Of a stretch of 64,000 nt of DNA, positions 29,384-38,218 are shown piece by piece; position 1 is the stretch's first letter; every line of letters starts with the position of its first letter. The notes below the pieces were generated by a model. It saw only the letters and a list, made by a program, of their open reading frames with translations. It did no database searches and had not been told where the DNA came from. Origin of the DNA: Methanobacterium paludis (lineage in GTDB: Archaea > Methanobacteriota > Methanobacteria > Methanobacteriales > Methanobacteriaceae); assembly GCF_000214725.1 (NCBI RefSeq), contig NC_015574.1, positions 434,001-498,000 on the forward strand. Reading direction: 5' to 3'. The position numbers and the translations under genes were made by a program.

Positions 29384-29814
29384 TGGTTTTTGATTATCAA
29401 TATATTTCTAATTTGTATATCATTATTATTCATCCATAGTGAATCAAGTCGCGTTTGAATATTTAATTCACAAAATTGATCTTGAAAATAAAATATTATG
29501 AATGCAAATATAAACTGGAATTATCTGACACAGTTTATCTTATAATAAAATTATTGCCCTCCACATTATAATAGTTTACTTTTTATTTAACTGATTTATT
29601 ATACTTACCATTATATTTCTCTAATTTAAATGAAGCATTGAACGTGTTGTTATATGATGAACAGTTAAGTTTAAGTTACTGATTCGGTTTAAGTGAGTTA
29701 TTGCCATCTAATTCTGCACCAAAAATATATCGAAATTGGAGATTTAAAAATTATTGATGTATTCTTAATTTTAAGGAAGTAATTCGTTTTTTTTATACAT
29801 TTTTTTTAATGAAA
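29384..29814. other. Gene-free AT-rich region
   Basis: Apart from the TATA element of the sRNA there is an imperfectly placed GTGAAT/ATTCAC inverted pair near 29441-29472. No ORF is seen. Confidence 0.35.
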
Positions 29815-30426
29815 TCATAATCCTTTTAATATCATTTCTAATGGTATGGTGAATAAGTACACTATCGAAGACCATTGAGGGATTATAAATGAAAGAAATA
29901 TTGCTAAAACTGCAAGAATAACGAAAGAAAGGTTAATTCTTTTAGTGAATGTTATTTGGTTATCATCTACTTTTTCATGAATAAAGTTACTTCGAGTGGC
30001 GTAATGCCAGTTCAAATATAGAAGGGATGCTATCCCCAGCATGTTTACATTGAAAATAACGTTAGAAATAGGAAATTGCCCGTAATCTCCAGTTAAACTT
30101 GCTGAAAATGGAACCAATACGATAAATAAAAGCCAGATCATATTTATCCATAATAGTGTGCCGTTCATCATTTTTATCTGTTTGAAAATACGATGATGTA
30201 TTTTCCAAAAGATCGCTAGCAGGATGAAACTTATAACTAACGAAATAAAGTTAGGTAAAATGTTATAAAGGGCAGTTTGAACTGCCATATTCGATAATGG
30301 GCCATTAATTTGGGGAACAGCTAATCCCAAAACCAGTAAAGTCATTGCAATGGCAAATATGCCATCCACCAGTGTTTCAAGACGGCTTGTGTCCATATAT
30401 GGACTGGAACCTTCATACTCACTCAT
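29815..30426 (-). CDS. TMEM175/DUF1211-family potassium channel-like protein
   Basis: Small membrane protein with about six spans in 203 residues. The first segment RLETLVDGIFAIAMTLLVL is the family marker (RxxxFSDG-like; here LVDG). Prokaryotic members form K+-leak channels. The ATG at 30426 is chosen: TTGGAGA lies eight bases upstream, and the longer TTG start at 30441 overlaps it. Confidence 0.8.
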   Translation of the reverse strand: MSEYEGSSPYMDTSRLETLVDGIFAIAMTLLVLGLAVPQINGPLSNMAVQTALYNILPNFISLVISFILLAIFWKIHHRIFKQIKMMNGTLLWINMIWLLFIVLVPFSASLTGDYGQFPISNVIFNVNMLGIASLLYLNWHYATRSNFIHEKVDDNQITFTKRINLSFVILAVLAIFLSFIIPQWSSIVYLFTIPLEMILKGL

Positions 30427-30748
30427 TTTAAATTTCTCCAAAAAATTGTTAAGTTATTAGTGAATGTAAGATATATCACTTCAATATTTGCGATGTTTGT
30501 TGATATCCAGTTTATTATTTAGATTTAATTCGATCCAATTCGTGTATAAATGTTCTGTTTGTTATAATAAACAAAACGTTTATAAAGAAATAAAATTTAG
30601 ATTTAATCGATTACAATTCCCTAATACAAAAAAAAATTTCTAATGTTCTTAAATGTTCCACAGATAAGCCATAAGAAAAGAGATTATCATTAAGCCAATT
30701 TTCATTAAGCAATTAAAGACAGTAAACAATAGGACAGGAAAGTTTAAC
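30427..30748. other. Divergent promoter region
   Basis: 320 AT-rich bases between the TMEM175-like and CDF-like genes. ACGTTTATAAAG near 30575 is a possible TATA element. No other feature is seen. Confidence 0.35.
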
Positions 30749-32137
30749 ATGAAAAATGAAATGAAAAATGAAAAACCAGTGCTGGGATATGATAAATTCC
30801 TGATGATGGCCCTTCTAAAGGAAGGCCCACTTGATCTGGGAAAATTATGGGAAAAATCTATACTGTTCTTATCATTGATCTGGTACCAGCAGTTACCAGG
30901 TAAGGGCCAGCCATTGACAGAAAGGCTATTTTTCGATTTTTTACGTCTGCGCTCTAAACTAGAAGATGAGAGGGTTAATAAGGCCACTCACGGTGTTGAG
31001 GGTGAAATGAATAAATTAATCGAAAAAGATTGGGTTAAATTAAATAAAGATAATAAATATGAACTAACTGATGAAGGATTAAATAAAGCTGAAGAATTTG
31101 AAGCTCATATGAAGAAAGAGGCTTCAAGGGTAGATAAAGAATTAAAACCTTCTACCACAGCTAGAAATACCACTTTTCTCGACTTTTTTTTGGCTCTTAT
31201 GAAACTCTCTGCGGGTTTAGTAAGCGGCAGTATGGGGTTAATTGCTGATGGAACAGATGCTACCATGGATACAATTTCTGCTTTTATGGTTTGGCTGGGA
31301 ATCAAATATCATCGGGAAGCTTTAAGCACTCTGCTGGTTATTTTAGGACTATTTGTGGCTTCCATTACCGTAGGAAGTGATTCTATATCCCATATATTGC
31401 AGGCTTTAAATGGAACTTTAAATCCAATTGGCTTACCATATCTGGTTATAGGTGTGGAAGCAGTGGCCATATTAGCTGCATTTTTCCTCTTTTATTATCA
31501 GCGCTTCGTGGGAAAAGTTAACTCTAACTTAACCCTGATTTCTCAATCTGTGGATTCTAAAAATCATATATTTATTGGTACTTCAGTCATAGTGGGGGCT
31601 ATTTTTGCCATCTACGGTATTTACTATGTTGATGCTATCATAGGACTTTTTATAGCAGTAGGAATATTTAGAGATGCCGTTAGTTTACTACGGGACGTTA
31701 TTTCCGCACGTCAAGGAAAAGAAGAAGATTATTCACAGTTTAAAATGCCACTGGAAGAATGCTGGGAAGAAAATAAATTAATTGCCTTCAGAAACTGGAT
31801 ATTGTACGTCATATGGGCTGAAAAACTAAAAACACGCCACGAAATTGTTTCATCCCTCCAAAGGGTTTTTCACCCTGAAAATTACATTCCAGTGCTCAGT
31901 GAGCTCAAAGCCACTTGTTCGCATGATTATGATTTTGAAGGAAAATTTGAAACTCTTATAAAACCATTAAAAGAACATGAACTTTTAATTGAGGAAATTG
32001 AAGAGTATGATTTAACAGAAAAAGGCGGGAAACATCTGGAAGTTTTCATACACAATTTCAAATACTACGACGTGCATCAGTCTGACGACATACTGTTAGC
32101 CATGGCTCGGGATGAAAGTATTGATTATGATGCCTGA
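30749..32137 (+). CDS. CDF-like membrane protein flanked by winged-helix-like domains
   Basis: The 462 residues contain an N-terminal soluble region (about 12-125, with ELTDEGLNKAEEF like the end of a PadR/MarR winged helix), six membrane spans resembling cation diffusion facilitators (about 145-320), and a C-terminal soluble region that again ends in a YDLTEKGGKHLE phrase. The TM2 metal pattern D170-x3-D174 is kept. In TM5 the usual H-x3-D reads N272-x3-I276, so the standard Zn site is incomplete. Transport of another ion, or a sensing role, is possible. No ordinary CDF cytoplasmic domain is visible. Confidence 0.65.
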   Translation: MKNEMKNEKPVLGYDKFLMMALLKEGPLDLGKLWEKSILFLSLIWYQQLPGKGQPLTERLFFDFLRLRSKLEDERVNKATHGVEGEMNKLIEKDWVKLNKDNKYELTDEGLNKAEEFEAHMKKEASRVDKELKPSTTARNTTFLDFFLALMKLSAGLVSGSMGLIADGTDATMDTISAFMVWLGIKYHREALSTLLVILGLFVASITVGSDSISHILQALNGTLNPIGLPYLVIGVEAVAILAAFFLFYYQRFVGKVNSNLTLISQSVDSKNHIFIGTSVIVGAIFAIYGIYYVDAIIGLFIAVGIFRDAVSLLRDVISARQGKEEDYSQFKMPLEECWEENKLIAFRNWILYVIWAEKLKTRHEIVSSLQRVFHPENYIPVLSELKATCSHDYDFEGKFETLIKPLKEHELLIEEIEEYDLTEKGGKHLEVFIHNFKYYDVHQSDDILLAMARDESIDYDA

Positions 32138-32570
32138 TCTTTTCCTGATCTTTTGATTTAACAATATAATGAATGACAACCATTTTATTTTTTTTACTCA
32201 ATTTTTTTTCTTGAAACGGTCTTTTGTTACTCTGTTACAATCACTGAAAAATAAAGTATGAGTTATCGAAACTCTTTAACTCTTTGGATATATGAAGCTG
32301 GATTTTTCGATCATTTATCCAAATTTCATTCGATTCTTCTTATTTAACCTATTCTTTGTTCGCTTAGTCTCTTTCCCTTTACTTCACGATAAAAATTAAT
32401 AGCTTTCAGATATATTCAGGTGATTTAATCTAAGTTTCTCTTAAAAACTAGGTTTTAAAATAAAATTTCATTCTGATCCTTTTTTACTCTTTTTTAGGAT
32501 CAGATACGTTTAATAAAAATAATAAAAGTAAAATAATAAAAGATATGGGATAAATCTAGTGTATGCTAGA
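32138..32570. other. Convergent intergenic region
   Basis: 430 AT-rich bases between two converging genes. It holds T-runs after the CDF-like gene and one clear hairpin (see 32472-32504). No ORF is seen. Confidence 0.4.
32472..32504. terminator. Inverted repeat downstream of PAN
   Basis: Nine-base perfect arms TCTGATCCT (32472-32480) and AGGATCAGA (32496-32504) with a T-rich 15-base loop. It lies about 67 bases past the PAN stop and between convergent genes, so it may end transcription from either side. Confidence 0.45.
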
Positions 32571-33782
32571 CTATCCGAACATAACTCCCGCTTCTCTTTT
32601 CATTTCTTCTTCGCGTTCCATGCCGATTATTTTGTCGATGGCGTCCATGAAGTCGTTAACTGTAACTGTGGACCTTTCTTCTCTTATTGCGAACATACCT
32701 GCTTCGGTACATACTGCTCTGAGGTCTGCTCCTGATGCTCCCTCAGTAAGAGATGCAATGAGTCTTATGTCCACTTCTTCATCCAAAGACATGTTTTTGG
32801 TGTGAATCTTAAGTATCTCCATTCTACCATCTTCATTTGGAACAGGAACTTCTATGAATCTGTCGAAACGTCCTGGACGTAGTAATGCAGGGTCAAGTAT
32901 GTCTGGTCTGTTGGTTGCTGCAACCAGTCCAACATCACCCCTGGCTTCGAAACCATCCATTTCTGCAAGTAACTGCATAAGAGTTCTCTGAACTTCTCTA
33001 TCACCGCTTGTTGAACTTTTTAGTCTTTTGGCTGCGATAGCGTCGATCTCATCTATGAATATTATGCTTGGTGCTTTCTCTTTTGCAAGTTCGAAAACGC
33101 CCCTGACAAGTCTTGCACCTTCGCCTATGTATTTTCTGACAAATTCAGCTGCTACTATCTTTATGAAGGTTGCATTGGTTTCGTGGGCAACTGCCTTTGC
33201 AAGCAGAGTTTTACCGGTTCCTGGTGGTCCGTAAAGAAGGACACCTTTTGGTGGTTCAATTCCAATGTTGGTGAATAGTTCGGGTTTTTTAAGAGGAAGT
33301 TCTACTGTTTCTTTTATTTCGACTACCTGGTCCTCTAATCCACCTATCTGTTTATAGCTTACATCTGGTTTTTCTTCTACTTCCATACCCATTACCAATG
33401 GGTCTTTTTCTGATGGTAAGATATGAACTATGCTGAATGTCTGCTGGTTGAGTGCTACTCTTACTCCAGGTTCAAGTTCTTTTTTATTTAAGAATCGTGA
33501 GTATCCAATAACAAAGTTAGGGCCAGTACTACTTTTGACAACAACCCTTCCATCGTCTAAAACTTCTGTTACTGTGGCTATTACAAGTGGCGGTGATCTG
33601 AACCTTTCAATTTCTCCTCTCAGAGTTTTTGCTTCTCTGTCCAGTCTCATTTTCTCATTTTCGATTAGGACTTTGTCCTTTTCGAGTTTTCGCACTTTCC
33701 ACATTAAGTTACGTTTTGTTTTAGTATTCTCCTCTTTGAGGATCTTTATTTCCTTTTTAAGATCTTCTATCTTTGGGTCCAT
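32571..33782 (-). CDS. pan: Proteasome-activating nucleotidase (PAN)
   Basis: Hexameric AAA+ ATPase that unfolds substrates for the archaeal 20S proteasome. An N-terminal coiled coil (about 1-62), an OB domain (about 63-125) and the AAA+ core with Walker A GPPGTGKT (185-192), FIDEIDAI and the second region of homology are present. The protein ends in GVMFG: where PAN proteins use the hydrophobic-Tyr-X tail to open the proteasome gate, this one has M-F-G. GGGTGA lies nine bases before the ATG. Confidence 0.95.
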   Translation of the reverse strand: MDPKIEDLKKEIKILKEENTKTKRNLMWKVRKLEKDKVLIENEKMRLDREAKTLRGEIERFRSPPLVIATVTEVLDDGRVVVKSSTGPNFVIGYSRFLNKKELEPGVRVALNQQTFSIVHILPSEKDPLVMGMEVEEKPDVSYKQIGGLEDQVVEIKETVELPLKKPELFTNIGIEPPKGVLLYGPPGTGKTLLAKAVAHETNATFIKIVAAEFVRKYIGEGARLVRGVFELAKEKAPSIIFIDEIDAIAAKRLKSSTSGDREVQRTLMQLLAEMDGFEARGDVGLVAATNRPDILDPALLRPGRFDRFIEVPVPNEDGRMEILKIHTKNMSLDEEVDIRLIASLTEGASGADLRAVCTEAGMFAIREERSTVTVNDFMDAIDKIIGMEREEEMKREAGVMFG

Positions 33783-33966
33783 CTTCTTGGTTCACCCCTG
33801 AGTTTTATAAAAATGATTTTTTATAATTTAAATAATTATATTTTTTTTATATACTTTTTGATAATGTATAGAATATATTTTGATATTGTAAATTTTATTG
33901 TCCTTAATAATATTTAAACATAGAGGTGCACATGTATATTAATGACAGAAATCTAAAGGGATCAGC

Positions 33967-34434
33967 ATGAGATGCGAGATATGTGGAAAAAAAATAGTTG
34001 AAAAACCAATTAAAACAAAAATTGAAGGATCAATAATGCTCACGTGCAAAGACTGTTCCAAGTTTGGTAAAGTTCAAAGAGAACCTCCAAAACCGAAAAG
34101 ACCAGGAGCTGCAAAGGGTATAAGGAGACAGTATAAACCAATTGAGCCTGTTTATGAAGTTCTTGAAAATTATAATGAAATTATAAGGATGGCACGGGAG
34201 AAAAAAAGGTGGTCTCGTGAGGAATTGGGCGAGAAGATATACGAAAAGGCTTCCGTTGTAAGTAGAATAGAATCCGCTAAAATGGTTCCAGATATAAAAC
34301 TTGCAAAAAAATTTGAAAGAATCCTCAAGGTTGAACTTCTTGAAAAAACAAGTGATGTAACACAGGAAGATACTGGGCCTTCAAATGTAAAAGGAACTAC
34401 TATTGGTGATATAGCCCGGATAAAAAGACATTAA
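33967..34434 (+). CDS. Multiprotein bridging factor 1 homologue (aMBF1)
   Basis: An N-terminal zinc ribbon (CEICGKK and CKDC) and a C-terminal Cro-type helix-turn-helix (about 70-130, MAREKKRWSREELGEKI). This 155-residue architecture is that of archaeal MBF1, which binds the ribosome in some archaea and may also act in transcription. It is divergent from PAN. Confidence 0.9.
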   Translation: MRCEICGKKIVEKPIKTKIEGSIMLTCKDCSKFGKVQREPPKPKRPGAAKGIRRQYKPIEPVYEVLENYNEIIRMAREKKRWSREELGEKIYEKASVVSRIESAKMVPDIKLAKKFERILKVELLEKTSDVTQEDTGPSNVKGTTIGDIARIKRH

Positions 34435-34450
34435 TCGAGGTTTAATCTGG

Positions 34451-34499
34451 AGATATTCCGCCTAATTAAAAAATAGGATTAAATATTAATGGAATATCT
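34451..34499. repeat. Inverted repeat between MBF1 and DUF356 genes
   Basis: AGATATTCC at 34451-34459 and GGAATATCT at 34491-34499, nine perfect bases each. With the adjacent hairpin it probably forms a bidirectional termination zone. Confidence 0.4.
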
Positions 34500-34501
34500 T
34501 T

Positions 34502-34523
34502 GGAGTATCTCCAATATTTTTTC
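34502..34523 (+). terminator. Short hairpin and T-run after MBF1
   Basis: GGAG-TAT-CTCC (34502-34512) is followed by AATATTTTTT, a terminator-like arrangement for the MBF1 gene. Confidence 0.4.
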
Positions 34524-34639
34524 TAAACACATCCCTTAAAAACACTAATTTTAGATCTATTTTAAAAATATTTTCTATTTGGGTATTTTTTGAGGACTGT
34601 TTATTTGTTTTGGGATTAGTCCGACAATATTTGTCTGTT

Positions 34640-35005
34640 TCAAGGTTTCTTACCTTTATTTTTGTGGGAATAATATCCTTTAAATGGTGGAAGTTCTTTA
34701 AAATTCTTTTCAATCTCTTTAAACTCTTTATACTCTTCACTTATAACCATTACATGGGCTGGAGGGTGTATTTTTCTTACGTGGACTATGCTCTTTGTTG
34801 TGTCATCTTCAACTTTTGTTATAACTGCTATTTCTGATTTTGACCTTAATTTCTGTTTAATTATTTCTTTTACAATTTTATCAGCGGATTCGGAAGGTAT
34901 AACTCGAGGTTTTCCCTCTATTTTCAGTTTTGCATGTCTTTCAATGTCTGCAAGAGTATTTAAAAGTTTTTTTTGATTTTCTGCTCTTATTAAAATTAAA
35001 GCCAT
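34640..35005 (-). CDS. DUF356-family methanogen protein
   Basis: A 121-residue soluble protein starting ALILIRAENQKKLLNTLADIERHA, which matches the DUF356 family known from methanogens. Function is unknown. A predominantly alpha/beta fold with a basic tail. GGTGA lies just before the ATG. Confidence 0.7.
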   Translation of the reverse strand: MALILIRAENQKKLLNTLADIERHAKLKIEGKPRVIPSESADKIVKEIIKQKLRSKSEIAVITKVEDDTTKSIVHVRKIHPPAHVMVISEEYKEFKEIEKNFKELPPFKGYYSHKNKGKKP

Positions 35006-35235
35006 TTTTTCACCTATTTATATAGAATATTTAAATTTAATAAAATTTTTAATAATTCCTGAAGAATAAGGGTTTTAAGGTTTTTAAATTTATTATTAAT
35101 ATGAATTCTTTATTTAACACTCTATAATCTAATAATCCAATTAATATCCAAAAATTAAAGTTTTTTTGCAAATTAAAGAAAAAAATTGTAATGAAATAAT
35201 AATCTAAACGTTTTTATAATTCTTTAGATTATCTT

Positions 35236-36498
35236 TCATTTTTTCAGGAAAGACTTTATGAGGGTGCTTCTGAAGAGAACCAGAATAACCAGTATTAAAC
35301 CTATTGCAGTCTGTATGTTTCCGAACATATTCAGAACTGAGGAGCTTATTGGTAGATCCCATGAGGGGGATGTCCTACTATCTGAGAGTGGTTTAAAATA
35401 GACACCCACAGCTTTGGTGTTTTCTTTAACGTTTATATCTTTTGGTTCTACGTAGTTAACCCCTACAAGTAGGCCAGATTTTATCCCTGCATTTATGTCT
35501 TTTGCTATTTCATCAGCATCGTATCCATCTTTTTTAACAGAAGCGACAACTATTTCTTGGGTTGTTTCTGTTATTCCTAGTTCATCACTCCCATATACTG
35601 ATACTGCGGTGCTGTTTGATGTTACTGTTATGGCATTTTCAAGGGCCTGATAAGCGTAAACAATTTTAAGCGATGCTCCAGTATCTGGATCTGTTTGATA
35701 GTTCTCAGCGGCAGGGTAATTTACACTCCAACCAGTTTCTGAATTCACTTTCATGTAAGGATCGTTCATGACGAATCCCGTTTCATTTAGCTCAGCCGGA
35801 GTGAACATGTCTCCTGTGCTTATTCCTGAAACCAGGTTAATGGCACCTCCACCGTGATTCTCTCCAGCATCTGTTGCAACTTCGTCAAAGGCTTGTCCAA
35901 TTATATAAGTTGCAGGGTAACCGTCCCTTATCATTTTACCAATATTTTCAGCGGTTTGCAGACGCACAGTATCTGCAGTACCGTACAGGGGGTTTCCTTC
36001 GGTGTTTCTCAAGTGGATTATGGCACCTTTCACTCCTGCAGGCAGTACAGCGACTCCTGATGTGGAATGATTGATGCTTATGGTACCGTCATCTGCAACA
36101 GTAATCACGTATGCATCAAAATATCCACCTACAGCAGCCCCAACGGTGGGACCTCCGCACATGACCCTTATACCAGAGTAACTGTTTGCTGTGTTTGCTG
36201 CCTCTGCTGGTGTTGCATTGTCTTCAAGTTTGCTAATAGCTCCAGTTACAGCTTCGAGTCTGGGAATCGCTGAACCTTCACCACCAGAGAGAACTGCAAA
36301 GTGGTTAGTCTGTGAGTACAGGAACGTTGATTGAAACATGTTTGCGGCATAGGACATACTTCCAGCTGCGGCACCGTTTGGATCCTGTCCTGTTGGGTCC
36401 GTTATGATTACCATGTTAGTTGTTGCCGCGGATGTACTGATGACCATGACTACGGTTAATAGAAATATAAAAACTTTTATCATGTTACTTTGTTTCAT
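35236..36498 (-). CDS. Exported, membrane-anchored protein of unknown function
   Basis: The sequence shows a signal peptide (about 5-25, MIKVFIFLLTVVMVIS with an Ala-rich end), a large extracellular part rich in Gly, Ala, Thr and Asn, and one C-terminal membrane span (about 393-415) followed by a short basic tail. I do not recognise the family. The start at 36498 is chosen because GGGTGA lies five bases upstream; GTG 36507 and ATG 36504 are in frame just ahead. The gene overlaps or abuts the preceding exported protein, and both lie next to the pseudomurein cluster, so an envelope role is plausible but not shown. Confidence 0.6.
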   Translation of the reverse strand: MKQSNMIKVFIFLLTVVMVISTSAATTNMVIITDPTGQDPNGAAAGSMSYAANMFQSTFLYSQTNHFAVLSGGEGSAIPRLEAVTGAISKLEDNATPAEAANTANSYSGIRVMCGGPTVGAAVGGYFDAYVITVADDGTISINHSTSGVAVLPAGVKGAIIHLRNTEGNPLYGTADTVRLQTAENIGKMIRDGYPATYIIGQAFDEVATDAGENHGGGAINLVSGISTGDMFTPAELNETGFVMNDPYMKVNSETGWSVNYPAAENYQTDPDTGASLKIVYAYQALENAITVTSNSTAVSVYGSDELGITETTQEIVVASVKKDGYDADEIAKDINAGIKSGLLVGVNYVEPKDINVKENTKAVGVYFKPLSDSRTSPSWDLPISSSVLNMFGNIQTAIGLILVILVLFRSTLIKSFLKK

Positions 36499-36503
36499 TG
36501 CCA

Positions 36504-36938
36504 TCACCCCGTACTACTATTGACATTTAAATTGGCAAAGTTCTCTATCACATTCACAGTTACAATTCCGGTTTGTGTGTCCACCTTAACATCCGCTGCT
36601 ACTATTGGAGTTACAGTTGTTCCGGGGATAGGTGTCAACATGATAGCTTCTTCTGCATTTGTTATGGCTTCACTGAGGGGCAATGAACGTTTGCTAGTAA
36701 CTAATGTGTCGCCCTGTATATAACTTCCTGTTCTAAACCCTGCGTTAGCTACACTGATACGTATTGAGTCTGTAGGTATTATGTCATTTCCTTTTATTTG
36801 AACTCCGGATATTTGCACCCCTTGATCCGTCTGGTTTGAGGAAGCATATGCCATGTATGTCATTGCTCTGCCTGAAACAATGAGCATAAATGCAAGTATT
36901 AAAATGATTAGAGTATCTCTCCTTATTTTTATGAACAT
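36504..36938 (-). CDS. Small anchored exported protein, coupled to 35236-36498
   Basis: A basic start (MFIKIRRDT) followed by one hydrophobic segment (LIILILAFMLIVSG) and a 110-residue extracellular domain rich in Val, Ile, Thr and Ser. It has the topology of a signal-anchor protein. The start at 36938 has TGGTGGA upstream; the ORF extends further upstream without a ribosome binding site. Its TGA lies inside the start region of the next exported gene, so both are co-translated. Family is not recognised. Confidence 0.6.
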   Translation of the reverse strand: MFIKIRRDTLIILILAFMLIVSGRAMTYMAYASSNQTDQGVQISGVQIKGNDIIPTDSIRISVANAGFRTGSYIQGDTLVTSKRSLPLSEAITNAEEAIMLTPIPGTTVTPIVAADVKVDTQTGIVTVNVIENFANLNVNSSTG

Positions 36939-37242
36939 TATATTCCACCAGCTATTGCTTTTACAATTAATCCATGATATTATTCTTAATATTATTTTTA
37001 TGAGAATTACTGTCTGATATTTTAAGTATATCAATTAAATTTTATTTCTAATATAATCTTATTTCTAATAATTCATTCTAATTTCAATATCTTTAAATTT
37101 GTCTTGAGATTTAAATTTTGATCTTTTATTTAATTAATTATTTTATAAGTTTTCAATTTTAAATCAATTCAATTAAAGTCAAATATTTTTTTAAAAATTT
37201 ATAAAAAATCATATTTCAATTTCATTATTATCAAAGGTTTAA

Positions 37243-38179
37243 ACATCTTCTTTTAAACTTTTTTCGAAGGATTTAACATAATCCCTATATTTAAAGGCAG
37301 CCTCACCAATACATACAACTGCGTTTGCGTTACATTTCAAACCTTTTTCAGCCCCCCAATAACTTGATCAGGGGTTGCTCCAAGAGTGCCTTCCTTAAAT
37401 TTATCCTTTGATTCGTTGGTTAGTATAATTTTATTGGATGAAGTAGTGGATGAATCAAATGAACCAAATTTCTCTGCAGCTATCCTTGAGTTATATGATC
37501 ATATTATGAAGTCCCATGATCTTTAAATTCAAATCTTATGGAATATTCTGGGCATAATTGACGAAATCATGACGGTTCTCAAGGTGATCTGACGTTATGT
37601 TAGTTAAAACACCACAAGAGGGTTCACAGCGTTCGACCATTAGTTTTAGGTCTCCTGGAATTCCAAACGTTCCAGTTTTCAGTATGGCCACATCTCCGTC
37701 GAGTCTACCTTGCAACGGCGGTATGTAATTGATGTTTCCCTGAGATTCTTGAAACCGTGCTCTGTGGGTTTTAAACCTTTGGATCGCATATAGTTTAAGT
37801 AAGTGGTTGTTTGGTCTTACCATTTGTTCCACTAATACAAAGAACTGGCTTATTTGGTTTAATATTCCTTAAAATGTCATCAACTTCTAGAATTTCTGCT
37901 TTAGATTCTTTTATCCTTTTAAAAAGTTTGAACTGTTAGATAAGCTTGGTAGCAGTATTACATAATCTGATTCTTTAAAAATGATTCAGGATTGCCTGAA
38001 AAATAGATGGTAGGATTATAATTTTTTATATACTCCTCTAATATGTATTTGAACTTACATTCTTCCTTGGATTTTGTGTCTGTACAAATTTACATTGAAT
38101 CCGTAGATCCATTAGCACCCTGGCCACAAGGTTTCCAACCACGCCACAAACACCTATGACCCCTAAGTATCACTTTCAT
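37243..38179 (-). pseudogene. Decayed, deleted copy of the adjacent Mur ligase
   Basis: Aligning by eye with the intact ligase next door: the part at 38100-38160 matches its Rossmann start (GVIGVCGVVGNLVARVLM), 37536-37832 matches the ALQGRLNGDVAVLETGTF to NITPDHLD region, and 37243-37500 matches the C-terminal CDACAVVCLGEAAFKYK part. The stretch holding the zinc ribbon and most of the ligase middle is missing, and there are several frameshifts and stops. A frameshift already follows the fifth codon of the start (ATG at 38179). The copy lacks the 37-residue charged N-terminal extension of the intact protein. Confidence 0.85.
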
Positions 38180-38218
38180 TATTAATCTAAAAGTTTTATC
38201 AATTCTAAATTTTGAAAA

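Noticed and set aside
29650..29690. ATGATGA followed by CTGA on the plus strand, a possible second C/D sRNA
   Set aside because: The spacer is 18 bases, there is no C'/D' pair and no terminal stem; likely chance in AT-rich DNA.
30749..32137. Assignment as an ordinary zinc exporter of the CDF family
   Set aside because: The TM5 metal residues are replaced and the C-terminal domain differs, so the specific name was not used.
37536..37832. A 98-residue ORF as a real small gene
   Set aside because: It is the middle fragment of the degenerate Mur ligase copy, with matching fragments on both sides in other frames.
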